A stretch of 64,000 nucleotides of DNA, from contig BLLK01000069.1 in the NCBI GenBank assembly GCA_021927905.1, positions 2,790,001 through 2,854,000 on the forward strand, in the 5' to 3' direction. The stretch comes from Chaetoceros tenuissimus (Eukaryota; Bacillariophyta; Thalassiosirophyceae; Chaetocerotales; Chaetocerotaceae). The notes under the pieces are model-generated. The model saw only the letters and a list, made by a program, of their open reading frames with translations, had not been told where the DNA came from and searched no databases. Positions 43,243 through 54,548 of this stretch are shown here, piece by piece. Position numbers and translations under genes: made by a program. Within the stretch, counting starts at the first letter, position 1, and each line of letters begins with the position of its first letter.

Positions 43243-43583
43243 GTTTCAAATAGTTTTCTTTTTATAATTTTCTCTTGTTGTGTGTATTAGGTGCACTAAC
43301 GAATTAATGGAATGACACGACTACTTCAACAAGTGTTGTTGAATTCGATGATGGATGTGTTGATTGATGAAAAAGATTTCCTTTGTGCCAGATCGTGGAA
43401 CAGTCATTTCAATTTCATGATACAATTAGTTACATATAATATGTAGGTTATGAGATCTTATTTAAATTTTGACAGGCCTGTCGCCGCCGACGACATTGGG
43501 CACTTTTTGAATCTCACTTATGCTATTAATTACCATAGGCATTCATTACAACCCTACAACATTTCTCCAGTGCAGGAATAGAG
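43243..43583. other. Divergent intergenic region
   Basis: 341 nt between the copper chaperone and RecQ starts, likely both promoters. No ORF. Confidence 0.4.
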
Positions 43584-46500
43584 ATGGACGATGAAATCCA
43601 ATTCGACGATACTTTTGCCGACTTTGATGTAGATGCAGCTGTTGCAAATGCTAAAAAGAATCAGAAAGCAAGCCAAAGTCCTGGAATTTCCAATCCATAC
43701 ACATCAAAAAGACCTGCGAATCAGACCACCAACGAAAATCAGCCCGAAAGAAAAGTTTCGGCGACAGATAACTCAGGTGCAATAGATGCATATTTACAAG
43801 CTAAACCTGTCTCCATTGATTTCAACAATGCGGTGACAAAGACACTGACGAATTATTTTGGTCATTCAAAATTCAGACGCGGTCAGTTGGAAATATTAGA
43901 TGCAATCATTAATGGTAAACAAGATGCAGCTGTATTTTGGTCTACGGGAAGTGGAAAAAGTATGTGTTATATGATCCCTCCACTCTATTTGAAAAAGGTC
44001 GCTATTGTAATTAGTCCTCTGATTAGTTTAATGCAAGATCAAGTGGCGAAGCTGAATGGGCTAGGGAATGAAGAATCTTTGTCGGAAAATGATATTGCTG
44101 CTTTTCTCGGATCTAGCCAAACAGATCGCGGAGTAGAAGAACGGGCACTGAATGGAGAATATAAGATTGTATATTGTACTCCTGAAAAGTTGTCCACAGG
44201 AAATTTCTTGGATAGGTTGGCTAATTTACATTTGCAAAACAGTATTTGCCTCATTGCCATTGATGAAAGTCATTGTGTATCCGAGTGGGGTCACGATTTC
44301 CGTAAAGATTACCGACTTATTGGAGATAGAATTCGCAATCATCATGTTCTGAAACAAATACCTATTGTTGCGTTAACAGCCACAGCAGTTCCAAGAGTGC
44401 AGTCAGATATCATCAAGAGTTTACATCTGCGAAGTCCTAAGATTGTACAACAATCTTTTGATCGTGATAATCTTATTATCAAGGTCAAGAGGAAGCCAAA
44501 TGGAGGATATAAAGTCGCATTGAAAGGATTTGTAGATCACATGTTTCAATTGGATGCTCAGAAGAAACGAGAAAGTACAATCATTTATTGTCCAACACAA
44601 ACCTTGGTCGAAGAGTTGACATTTTGGCTTGAAACTAGGCTACAAAATAGTAATGTGAAGGTACAGTCTTATCATGGCGGCCAAAGCATGGGGCATCGAC
44701 AAGATTCGCATGTTAATTTTTTGACTGGTCGCACATCGGTCATTGTTGCTACTTTGGCTTTTGGAATGGGCATTGACAAAATTGATACACGGTGAGTACC
44801 TGTCTTCAATTTCTCTATCTATCTATTGACCATGGTCCTAATTTTCTTAGACGTATCTTACATTGGGGACCTCCCAAAACCGTTGAGGAATACTATCAAC
44901 AAATTGGTCGTGCGGGAAGAGATGGTATAGAAAGTTACTGTACCATGTATTGCAATTCAAATGACTTCGACCGTTACAAAGATGACTTTTACCTTGGTGG
45001 ATTGTCAGCAAGTGTCAGGGCAAACCAAGAGGCTTCCATCGACTCACTGAAAAAGTTTGCAATGAGTGAGGAGGTATGTAGACGTGCTGAGATTCTCAAG
45101 TTTTTTCAGGAATCTCCAAGTTTTGGAGAAAGATGTGGAACTTGCGATACGTGTGTAAGTAGAAGGGAGAATGGCGATGATTTTGAGCGCGATTTTGCTG
45201 ATAGCGGTGCAAGACTACTTCTACATATTATTTCATCTATAACTCCTAGTCAAGGGGTCACGACTATCAACAAAATCATTCTTGGTCAGAAAGTTGAAGA
45301 TTATCGTCTTGCTCGCTCAGTACAAAATAATCAGCCGGGATTTCTTGACATGGTCAAAGAAATGAAAAGCAGCATGCAAGGATACAAAAAGAGATTACCC
45401 GCATCTTACTTTACTAAGGATATACTGCCTGCTCTTGTTGATAAAGGATATGTTCAAATGAGCTCTCATACTTCAAATAGCGGAGGCTACAAAGCAGTGA
45501 GTACAAATTCATATTTTTCTTCTTATCACACATGTCCTACTCTCTCACGTTGCTTGATTCTTGTAGACCTGGTCAGGTTACTCTCTTACCCTGAAAGGAA
45601 GGCAACATCTAAGCAATGGGGCTATTATTCTTCCAGTGCCGTCGTCTGTTCGCCAGTACGAAAAGGAGCACAAAGCCAAAATTGAAAAGTCATTGCAAGA
45701 GATGCGTAATAGATGTGGTATTGATGTCGATAAGATTCCTAAGCAAGAACTAGAAGAAGGAGATGGCGTTGTTATGAAAGCATTCAAGATCTGGTGCAAT
45801 TATCTTGATACATTGGAAAGACTAGGAAAAAATGAAAGACTTCAAGAATTGGAGGATTTGCGATTGAGAATTGATGCCTGGAGGATGGATGTTGCCTCTC
45901 AATATAGAATCACCCCATCTGATGCGATGCCTGATCACCAGTAAGTCATATTTGTTTGTACTACAATCCATTTTTTGAGTACTTGATCTCAAAATGGAAT
46001 TGTTCTAGATTGTTCTCTATAGCATATCTTGCTGCCACACTGAAGAATCAAAAGATCGAGAAAGATTCATTGATAGCTATTGGACTAAGATCTAGAAACA
46101 TTGAAGATCTTTTGGTAACAATCAATGACTGGATTGAAGAGACAAAAGCTCCGGAGTCATTTGAACCTAAGAATGATTCCAGTGATTCTGTAATGAGCCT
46201 TCCTGAAAATTTCCAGCCAAAGTCTGCATGGGAATTCTTCTCCTACAAACCAAATAAAAAAACTGGAATGGCAACGTGGGAAAGTTCTTACAATAGATTC
46301 ATGTCAGGAGTATGTGTGCATACCATCGCGATGAATCCGAGCAATGGACGACCAATTCAAGCACAGACTGTAGTTGGTCATATTTTTGATGGGGCATTAG
46401 CAGGTCGAAGTATTAACCTGAAGAAATTAGCACAATATTCGAAACCTCCAACCAAATCTGAATGGGATAGTCTACAACAAGCTGAAATCGAAACAAGCCT

Positions 46501-46729
46501 TGACGTTACTGGCGATCCAAAAACCTCGGGAGTAAACGGAGAATCGCTTCGTTTGACAGATTTCCTTGTACCAATCATGGGCAATGAATTTGCCGCCAAA
46601 GATTTCAAGGAAAGAACTGACGAAGAAAAGGACAAGTTTGCATACTGGTGTAACTTATTCAAATGGTATTCGCTTCTAAAGAGATTGAGATTCGAACCTA
46701 CTTTCGGGGATTCTGTAGTTGATGTATAG
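43584..46729 (+). CDS. RecQ-family DNA helicase, WRN-like layout without exonuclease
   Basis: Four exons (43584-44791, 44851-45496, 45567-45940, 46009-46729; introns 59, 70 and 68 nt) give 982 residues. Helicase motifs: FRRGQLEILDAI, Walker A STGSGKSMCY, motif II DESHCVSEWGHDFR, ALTATA, then FGMGIDK-IDTRRILHWGPPK and motif VI QQIGRAGRDG. The RQC zinc site includes CGTCDTC, followed by a winged-helix region (GYSLTLKGRQHL). Near residue 900 a helix-turn-helix segment (NGRPIQAQTVVGHIFDGAL) resembles the C-terminal HTH of bacterial RecQ and WRN. It unwinds DNA 3'-5' in recombination and fork repair. An N-terminal acidic leader precedes the helicase core. Confidence 0.95.
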
Positions 46730-46890
46730 TGCTGTTCGTCTTCATGTTAAAAGGAAGAATGACTCATTCTCTAGCTGGCAACTTTGTCAGATTCTACATT
46801 ATAACATACATAGACTACGAACCTCTACTTTAATTTTTAAGAAATCATGTACGATACAAGATGCGCATTACCCATTTCCCATTCGCATAT

Positions 46891-47655
46891 TTATCTTCGT
46901 CGACCCTTTTTTGATTTTCGTACATGCTTCAAGTCACGCTCTTTCCAATCAGATCGTTTCACTTTGATGGGCCGAGAAGCAAGCCAACTGCCGTCCATCT
47001 CCCTTATAGCTTTTGCGCAATCTTTTGGATCCATAACCGAAACAAATCCATAACCCTTTGATTCCCCACTATTTTTATCATAAATTATACGACACATTGC
47101 AAAACTAGGATACTTTGACTGAAATGCCTCAGCAAGTTTTTGCTCAGTGACTACTGCATCAAGATTGCCCACAAACAGACGGAAATCATTTTCTGGAAAA
47201 TTACTGAGTGTATTGTCGACCCATTTTTTCCCCGCTGCAACTCTTACTACTGGCTTTGTCGATTGATTGTGCATCTGATATGTTGCTGCAAATTGCTGCT
47301 GTGTAGGAGGAGGTGGCGGCGGAGGAGCTTGCTGTTGAAGACTACTCTCAGGAACAGTAATTTGGTAAATCCCATTGCCATTTCCATCAATGTTATTGTT
47401 GTTGTGATGGACAGGAGGCGCTGATATCGTGGTTGCAGCCTTTGAAACTACCACTGCAGCTTTCTTTATAACTGGCGCAGTATCTTCATCTGATGTGCGG
47501 ATTCTCTTTGATGGTCGATCGACATCATCTTCATCACCGTCCTTCGATAAAGTTGATGTTGAATCAATTATTTCTTCCTTTTCTTCTTTTTTTACTTCTT
47601 CCACAACTTCATCCACCTCGTCGAAGAATGCATCAAGGTCATCATCATCTGCCAT
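46891..47655 (-). CDS. RBM42-like RNA-binding protein
   Basis: 254 residues from Met at 47655 (MADDDDLDAFFDEVDEVV). The N-terminal half is acidic then low-complexity with a Pro run. The C-terminal RRM (~150-235) has the RNP motifs FRLFVGNL and SKGYGFVSV. Its flanks VRVAAGKKWVDNTLSNFPENDFR and DGSWLASRPIKVKRSDWKERDL match RBM42, a splicing-associated protein. The start at 47655 is preferred over an in-frame Met 47 codons upstream, whose extra sequence is pyrimidine-derived and unlike protein. Convergent with RecQ. Confidence 0.9.
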   Translation of the reverse strand: MADDDDLDAFFDEVDEVVEEVKKEEKEEIIDSTSTLSKDGDEDDVDRPSKRIRTSDEDTAPVIKKAAVVVSKAATTISAPPVHHNNNNIDGNGNGIYQITVPESSLQQQAPPPPPPPTQQQFAATYQMHNQSTKPVVRVAAGKKWVDNTLSNFPENDFRLFVGNLDAVVTEQKLAEAFQSKYPSFAMCRIIYDKNSGESKGYGFVSVMDPKDCAKAIREMDGSWLASRPIKVKRSDWKERDLKHVRKSKKGRRR

Positions 47656-48187
47656 TTTGACTGATTGAAATATTTGTCCAGCTATGGTTTGAATAGACTG
47701 CAATAGTCTGGTTACAATGAATGAAAAAGAGTTCAATGGAAAGAAAGAGAGATCTAACAGCTCGTTGCAACCCCCTTTTTCCATTTTTTTGCTCATTTTC
47801 CCATTTTTTATTTTTCAATTTTCCCAGATTTTCAAAACATCTCTCTCTATCCTCTTCCCCTTTATATCTGTTTTCTTTATAAGCTTCTCTTCCCACGAAA
47901 AAATGTCACATTTTGAAATTTCCAATTTGTCAATATCCTTTTGATTCCTTGTTTCTGAGCACTGAACACATTTCAAGTTTGTCACTTTTCTATCGACAAT
48001 AACAGACAATCCCTTAAACAAAGTATCAACTGGTGCTTTATGATTAATTATCAGCAAGGTGAAGTTGAAGAAGATATCATACAATACCTAACATCATAGT
48101 TACTTCTTATGGAACGGTTACTATGAAAGTGAACATAAATATTTGAATTGAAAACATAAAATCTAAAAAGTTATTTATTATCAGAAA
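47656..48187. other. Intergenic, upstream of the RBM42-like gene
   Basis: 532 nt of very T-rich (plus strand) sequence, i.e. A-rich 5' UTR/promoter for the minus-strand RBM42-like gene and the 3' flank of the next gene. Overlapping short ORFs only reflect low complexity. Confidence 0.4.
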
Positions 48188-48835
48188 CTATACGTCAATG
48201 AATATGTTATTTCGCGCTTTCCCTTGCTTGAGCTCCGAAACTTCTTTACTTCTTGGTGATTTGGTAGTTTTCACTGAGTTTTTCTTTGAAGCTTTGTTGT
48301 TCTTTGCAGTCTTTGATTTCTTCAAACCCACTACACGTAGTGCTTTCTTGGACTTGACAGCCTTTGGAATACCGAGACAAGTTTCTCCTAGTCCATTGCT
48401 GAAATCATTCACTTCTTTCACCCACTCATAGTATTGGCTTTTTGATTTGCATGTCTTTGAGAAGCAATATGGCTCATAATAAAAATCATCAATAACATGG
48501 GTTGTATTTCGATCAAAGTCCACATAGGTACAACTATCGTCAAATTCCACATTGAAAAATTTGATTTTTCCGTCAGCCTCTTTGCATGCCGATTTAAATG
48601 TATCCCAAACTTCCTTATCTCCTGAAAATGTGCACGACGGCGTTGATGCAGTTTGATCAGTACAATCCCAGAATTCATCAAAGTTATAAGAGTATACAGT
48701 GGTGTTCTCAGCTATCAGTGTGGTTTGGTTTCTACATTCATCATCGAGCTGTAGCTGCCGATACAAAATCTCGTCCACAGCCACTACTTGACGAGCAATG
48801 AAGTAAACCAAAAGAGTTCGTATCTGAGAGAGCAT
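48188..48835 (-). CDS. Secreted Cys-rich protein with Lys-rich tail, unknown
   Basis: 215 residues. The first ~20 (MLSQIRTLLVYFIARQVVAV) form a probable signal peptide. The central ~140 residues contain eight Cys and two or three N-glycosylation sequons (NQT, NTT, NRT/NTT), consistent with a secreted or wall protein. The last ~55 residues are rich in Lys and Ser, with overlapping K-x-x-K spacing (KSKTAKNNKASKKNSVK). K-x-x-K clusters occur in diatom silica-associated silaffins and cingulins. No known family is recognised. A vacuolar or cell-wall glycoprotein is an alternative. Confidence 0.6.
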   Translation of the reverse strand: MLSQIRTLLVYFIARQVVAVDEILYRQLQLDDECRNQTTLIAENTTVYSYNFDEFWDCTDQTASTPSCTFSGDKEVWDTFKSACKEADGKIKFFNVEFDDSCTYVDFDRNTTHVIDDFYYEPYCFSKTCKSKSQYYEWVKEVNDFSNGLGETCLGIPKAVKSKKALRVVGLKKSKTAKNNKASKKNSVKTTKSPRSKEVSELKQGKARNNIFIDV

Positions 48836-49229
48836 ATGTTATAAAAAAGAACTTGTGCGGTTTGGCAAGGGGAATCGAGGAATAAGTAAATGAAAGAAGC
48901 CAATACGTTGTCTTCGTTATTCCTCATTCTTCATGAAGGCTAAAGTATTGTCTAAGTTCCGCACTTGCAACTTTACCCTCCTGTTCCCTTTTTTGATTTT
49001 TGCATTCCGCCTCTTCTCTCATTTCCACGATTGCTACTTCAATATTAGTGTAATTTCGCTACAAATTGTCATAAAGTTACTTTTTTGAATTTTCTCTCCT
49101 TTCTGCTCAACCTCCAACTGTGTACGTACGTACTTAGTATTGAGTTCGTAGTTACCTTCATCATCAACATCAAACATCAATGCATTTGAATGCATTATTT
49201 CTATAAGGTACAAATCTCAACAGATACAA
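48836..49229. other. Divergent intergenic region
   Basis: 394 nt between the secreted-protein and sulfotransferase starts; likely both promoters. GTACGTACGTAC near 49123 is a short simple repeat also seen near 240. Confidence 0.4.
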
Positions 49230-50193
49230 ATGGATCAGAAAGGGCCATCATACTCAAAGCATGACAAGCACGAAGGCTTTCTGATGCCATATGGTTTCCC
49301 AGTGGAAAACTTCTCCACTGCTTTGGAATATGCTGCTCAAAAGAATGATCTTTTCATTGCAACTTATCCCAAATGTGGTACAACTTTGTGTCAGCATATG
49401 ATCTATCTTTTGCTCAATGGTGGTGATCCTATTAAACCAGATGAGAAGCTTGATAGAATGTTCCCTCATATTGAAGAAGTAGGAAAAGACTTCATCGAGA
49501 AATCAGCTGTAATTCGCAATGACAGACGACTCATCAAAACTCATCTCCCATATACAATGACTCCCATGTCAAAAGAAGCAAAGTATATCTTTATCGCAAG
49601 GAATCCAAAGGTGCGGAAAAACTGTATATTTATCTTGATTTCTTGGTATCTTTTACAACTAGCTAACATTTTTCTTCGGATAGGATTGTGTTGTATCTTT
49701 TTACCATCATACACGAGGATTTCCGCAACATTACAATTTTGAAAATGGTGATTTTGATGTTTTCTTCAACTTATTCTTCAAAGGAGAGGTAGACTTTGGA
49801 AGTTACTTCGAAACTCTGAGATCATGGATGGATCACAAAGATGATGACAATGTTTTGTTCTTAACTTATGAAGATATTCAAAAAGACAAGGCCAGTGCTG
49901 TGAGAACAATCGCAAAATTCATAGGCGATGATGTGGAAGCAATGATAGGCGAAAATGATAATTCTCTTTTGGACAAGGTCCTACATCACTCAAGTCTCAC
50001 AGAAATGAAGAAGCACCCTCTGCGATGGTGCAGTGAGCGCAAAGTAGAACACACACCTTTTATTCGCAATGGGAAGGTTGGGGCATTCAATGAATTGTTG
50101 ACAGAAGAACAAGCAATGAAACTGGATCAAAAGATGAAAGAATTGTTTACTTCTATAGAACTGAATCTCTTGGGATCTCAATACTATTTCTAA
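49230..50193 (+). CDS. Cytosolic-type PAPS-dependent sulfotransferase
   Basis: Exons 49230-49610 and 49684-50193 (73-nt intron, phase 0) give 296 residues. The 5'-phosphosulfate loop is FIATYPKCGTTLCQHM (residues ~43-58). The catalytic-type His is in LIKTHLPY. The 3'-phosphate motif is IARNPK-DCVVSFYHHTRGF, which the intron splits. YEDIQKD and the C-terminal IRNGKVGAFNELLTEEQ correspond to the RKGxxGDW region, though here poorly conserved. It transfers sulfate from PAPS to a small hydroxyl or amine acceptor. Without the join, each half lacks a complete cofactor site. Confidence 0.93.
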
Positions 50194-50395
50194 AATATAG
50201 GTATCTCCATACCTAGCTAGTAATAGTAGAAGAAAGTAAATCTTGTTGACTCTTCGGTATTAATTGACATTCTTCATTCTCTGAAGTTGGAAATAATATA
50301 ACACATGCTTTCTGACACAAAAAGAAGGTCAAATATCTGTTGACGTGTTCGTATACTTGCTATTGTATGATTTTAAATAACGTTAAAGTATATGA

Positions 50396-51773
50396 TTAGT
50401 CACAACCTAGGAAACCAGCCCTTCGAAGATTCTAATAGAGAGGAGAAAAGATTGTGAGAAAGGTTGAGCAAATATATAAGTTCATAATTCAAGAGAAATG
50501 TCTACTTACATCTGTCATGATGATTGTTCTGGAAGAATCTAAAACGAACTCCATATTATTGGTATCTGTAGCACACGTAACGTGGATGAATGAATCGTTG
50601 AACTCATCTTCTTCCAGATGCTCTTCGAACTTTTGAATAAAGTAGAGAACACCATGATCGAAATCTTTTGGAGGCCCTGCATAATCCGAGAAGAATGGAG
50701 AATCTGCAATGTTTGAATATAGAATTTTCTCTGCAAATATGTCCTTCTTATTGAGAAACAACATGATTGACGTATCAGCAAAGTTTGCATTCTTCACAAC
50801 AGACTCAAAAAGATTCAGTGCCTCGATCATTCTGTTATGCCTCTTAGCCTCGGCGAGAGTTTGGTCATATTCTGATAAAGCAGCAACAAAGATGACTGCG
50901 TCAACGTTTTCAAAGCAGTTGACCCACTTTCTTCGCTCAGATCTTTGTCCACCGACATCGTAAACCTCAAATTGGATTTGGTCTATTATGTAGCGCTCCA
51001 CTGTTACTTGGGTTGTTCGGACACGAGAAATTAAGATATCATATTCAGTTGGTATATACTTTGTATCTGCAATCCGTGTAAGATCGGAGAGATATTCATT
51101 ATGCGAATCATTGATGTTTGCTTGAGCGCGTTTCATCCAAACGTCTTGGATGGTGGCAGACTACAAAGGGAAAATGATGTTTAGGTACGAAACTGGCAAA
51201 AACCTCGCAAAAATAAATGAAAAAAATAAAAGCACATACCTGCCACAACACCCTAATCGCCTCGACATGCTGTAAAAACTGCTGTGCATCAAGATTTGCT
51301 TGTATACCTGCTCTATTACTTCTTCCAACCCAATCTTTTTGAGACTGTTCCTTAGGAATATCCGGAAATGGTTCCGGAGCCGTGTTATCAACTAAATATG
51401 CGATTATCTGATCATAAGATTCTCTTGGTGTCATTCCACTACAATCACTAAGATCCGCAGCAGTGGCAGCTTTACTCTCTTCATCTAGCTTTTTCTCGTA
51501 TCCAAGCTGCCTTGTAAGTAAACATAGTTTCCTCACTGCCGTGACAATGTTACTCCGCACTATGACCCCGTACATTCTCAAGTCGTCGTCTGTTTTGGGC
51601 GATCCATATAAGATGCGCATTTGCTTGAAGATTGTACTTTTCCCACTTTCACCTGTACCCAAGAGCAGTAACTTGACCTTTTCTTCATCTTCAATACTAG
51701 CTGCCTTTTGTTGTTCAGAGATCTCCATGTCTATCATCCGCTGTCGTTCCGCGTCTTGCGCTTGTGGTGACAT
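50396..51773 (-). CDS. Heterotrimeric G protein alpha subunit
   Basis: Exons on the minus strand: 51773-51240, 51160-50510 and a 36-nt last exon 50431-50396; introns 79 and 78 nt. The product is at least 406 residues. All GTPase motifs are present: P loop GTGESGKST (39-47), switch I RVRTTQVT with the catalytic Arg, DVGGQRSERRKW with catalytic Gln, FLNKKD and TCATDT. The tiny last exon gives the receptor-contact tail NLRRAGFLGCD. It couples receptors to effectors at the plasma membrane. The Met at 51773 lacks the usual lipidation site; an MGC start lies upstream in another frame (next entry). Confidence 0.94.
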
Positions 51774-51889
51774 GATAATTGCTGCGGGAGGACCTGATGG
51801 TGCTGCAACTGCTTGTGGAATTGTTGATACCTCTACAGGAGGAATAGGAGGAGGCGCCTCCGGTGCTCTTTACTACTCGTACACCCCAT
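51774..51889 (-). other. Out-of-frame lipidated N-terminus of G-alpha (MGCTSSKE)
   Basis: ATG at 51889 begins MGCTSSKE, a textbook N-myristoyl (Gly2) and palmitoyl (Cys3) G-alpha start. It runs into a stop in its own frame. One base back, at 51866, the G-alpha frame is open and protein-like (APEAPPPIPPVEV) straight to the Met at 51773. A single missing G (GAG-GCA read as GAGCA) would join them. This may be an assembly error, a frameshift allele or an unseen splice. Confidence 0.6.
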
Positions 51890-52439
51890 TCTTAGTTACT
51901 AAATAAAATACCGTCGAGTATTTTTGGATCTAACCTATCCGTGACAAATAAATGTATCCCCTATAGTTTCACGAAAAATTGGCAAAAGGTAGATTCTGGG
52001 ACTGTTTAATCGGGAGGTGGCGATTGCTTTCTAGCGAATATCTTTTGTCAATGGATAGGTTCTTCTGTGTGTGCCCCTTAGTTTAGTTGTGCTCGATAGG
52101 CGGTGTAGCCTTACTTTCACTACTTGGCCTGCCAAAAGAGGAGAGGATACCAGCACACAACACAAGCTTTCAGGTTGGATGACCGACCATACCGTACATA
52201 CTGTTGAAGCACATACCGTATGATCATGAGAAGGGCACAAATAGTTTGTCGTAATAAGAGGCTATTTCAGAAACGTTGAATGTCGGCATGCTGCGCGTGC
52301 GAACATGTAGATAATAACCTATTTACAAAGCTCTGCTCGAATAGCAGCCGAAAAGCCACACAAATCATTCACACACACCAAAAAGCAACACAATATAGCT
52401 CTTTACTCATATTGAATCTAGATAGATTGAAATTTCATC
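51890..52439. other. Divergent intergenic region
   Basis: 550 nt between G-alpha and the MWFE gene. A minus-strand ORF of 69 codons has no protein-like character. Likely both promoters. Confidence 0.4.
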
Positions 52440-52945
52440 ATGCCTTGGCAAACTGCACCATCACTCATTATCATTGGCGGAGCTTTCAATGTTGCTGCTG
52501 GGCTTATGTGGGGAGCTCAGAGACTTGGTTTCGGAGAGGTTAGTTAGAAAGTTTGCCTGAGCTTGTTGGTGGCTACAAATATATTTTTGCAGTTAGTGTT
52601 GCTGCTACAATGTTGCGCTACTGCTACTTCTATGGACTAGATTTTAATTACATTTTGATAGTCTTTCAAGTATTTCTGTGGTACAGTGGTTTTTACTGTG
52701 CCTTAATTATAGTACAAATAGATTGTGCTTGACACCGTGAATATCCCACTAACTCTACAGAAAAGGAAAAAACATTTTTCGTAGGTTTCCATGTTTGGTT
52801 TCAACTTCTAACATCATTATTCTTTCAAATCTCATAGGACAAGGCTGTCTGCCAAGACGAATTCAAGTTTGCAATGGGTAATCGCGACAAGGCTGTAGCG
52901 GAATACAAAGATTTATTAAAGAAGAGTGCTGCATCATCGAGCTAA
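52440..52945 (+). CDS. Complex I subunit MWFE (NDUFA1-like)
   Basis: Two exons, 52440-52538 and 52838-52945 (299-nt intron, phase 0), encode 68 residues. Residues 1-30 form one membrane helix (MPWQTAPSLIIIGGAF, then NVAAGLMWGAQRL). After the join, DEFKFAMGNRDKAVAEY matches the EWDVAMERRDK region of plant MWFE. NDUFA1 is a small accessory subunit of mitochondrial NADH dehydrogenase needed for its assembly. Size, single helix and C-terminal motif all agree. Neither exon is long enough to be found as an ORF on its own. Confidence 0.82.
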
Positions 52946-53081
52946 CTATTATATTGAAAAAGATGCAAACCGCAGTCATCAACTATCAAATCTATCACCA
53001 AGTTTTGAGTTAAATGAAATCTACAGAGATTATTACTCAACTCATGGCAAAATAAACTAGTTTTAGAAAAAATAACCGTTT

Positions 53082-54316
53082 TTAATTTTCCACTACAATC
53101 TCCTCTTTGTAGCCCATCGGATTTGTTGATTGCCATCTCCAAGTATCTTCACACATTTCTGTGATTCCTAGCTCTGCTTTCCATCCAAGCATATTCTGAG
53201 CAAGATCTGGATTTGCCCAAACTGCTGCTACATCACCAGGTCTTCGTGGCGAAATTTCATAAGGTACTGGCTTTCCAGTCGCTTTTGCCATTCCTTCCAC
53301 TAGCTCTAATACGCTTACCCCCTTTCCAGTGCCAAGATTCACTGCTTCACATCCCACAGACTCGTCCGTATAAAGTTTCTCAAGTGCTGCAACATGACCT
53401 TTCGCCAAATCAACAACATGAATGTAATCACGTACTCCAGTGCCATCTGGGGTATCATAATCGTCACCGAAAACGCTCAACTTCTCTCTACGTCCAACAC
53501 ATACTTGTGCAACAAAAGGCATCAAGTTATTTGGAATTCCCTGTAACCAGATGTGTTAGCTATGCATGCAATAAAATCGTTGATAATCCATTTCTTCTTG
53601 TTTTGACTTACCTGAGGATCTTCTCCAATTCTTCCACTTGGATGTGCTCCAATTGGATTGAAATATCTCAAAATCAAAATGTTCCACAACTCTGGATTTG
53701 AAGCATAACAATCTCTCAATATTTCTTCAATGAAAAGTTTGGTTCTTCCATATGGGTTTGTCGCACTCAAATCAGAATCTTCAGTGATGGGCAATTTCTC
53801 TGGGTCACCATAGACAGTAGCAGAGGAGGAAAAAACAAAGTTCTTGATTTTTCTTGCTGATAGATTTTCCAATAATGTGGTTGTTCCTCCAATATTGCAA
53901 TCATAGTACATGAGCGGATTTGCTACAGATTCGCCAACTGCTTTAAGTCCAGCAAAATGAATACAGGAATCAATTCCAGGAAATTCATCCAATACAGATT
54001 GAAGCGTTTCTTCATCACGGATATCACATTTGCGAAAAGCTAGGGACTCTTTTGGACACCCAGTTAATTCTCTTACGCGCTCAAGACTCTCCATACATGA
54101 ATTATCAAGAGTATCTACTACTACCACATTATATTTGCCTGTCTGTAGCAATTCTACACATGTGTGGCTACCAATGTATCCTGCGCCACCAGTAACCAAA
54201 ACAGTTCTTGTTGGGTTTGGTGCAGCGAATGCCACTGCCACAGGTAACAATAGGCTACAAATAAGATATCTGAAAGAGGAAATAGTCACCATCTTTGTAT
54301 TGTGAAATGATGACAA
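53082..54316 (-). CDS. galE: UDP-glucose 4-epimerase, with plastid-type leader
   Basis: Exons 54316-53612 and 53540-53082 (71-nt intron, phase 0) give 387 residues. NAD-binding GGAGYIG at 43-49, the catalytic SSSATVYG near 163-170, and YxxxK in NPYGRTK (Tyr189/Lys193) are complete; [25 protein letters not shown] spans the splice. It interconverts UDP-glucose and UDP-galactose. The N-terminus ([21 protein letters not shown]) is a signal peptide with AVA-FAAP at the cleavage site, the diatom plastid motif; start at Met1 or Met9. Most epimerases are cytosolic, so plastid location would tie it to galactolipid synthesis. Confidence 0.95.
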
Positions 54317-54334
54317 CTTTTTTCGGTGGTGTGT

Positions 54335-54364
54335 GTTGATGTTGGTTGATGTTGGTTGATGTTG
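54335..54364. repeat. Tandem repeat of GTTGGTTGAT upstream of the epimerase gene
   Basis: Three near-exact copies of a 10-nt unit, about 20 nt upstream of the epimerase start codon, in likely promoter or 5' UTR. Simple slippage repeat. Confidence 0.8.
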
Positions 54365-54548
54365 AAGATCACGAAGAAAGATGAGGGAGATGATGAAAAA
54401 AAATGAGCGACTAAATCATACTAAAATAGCCTCTCATTTTTCGTCTATTATCTCTTATCTTAATTCTTCTTCATATTGATACTGTTCCATGCTCTTTTGA
54501 ACATTTATCCTCCTCATTTACTATCACAAAAGAGAAATAGAAAGTGGA

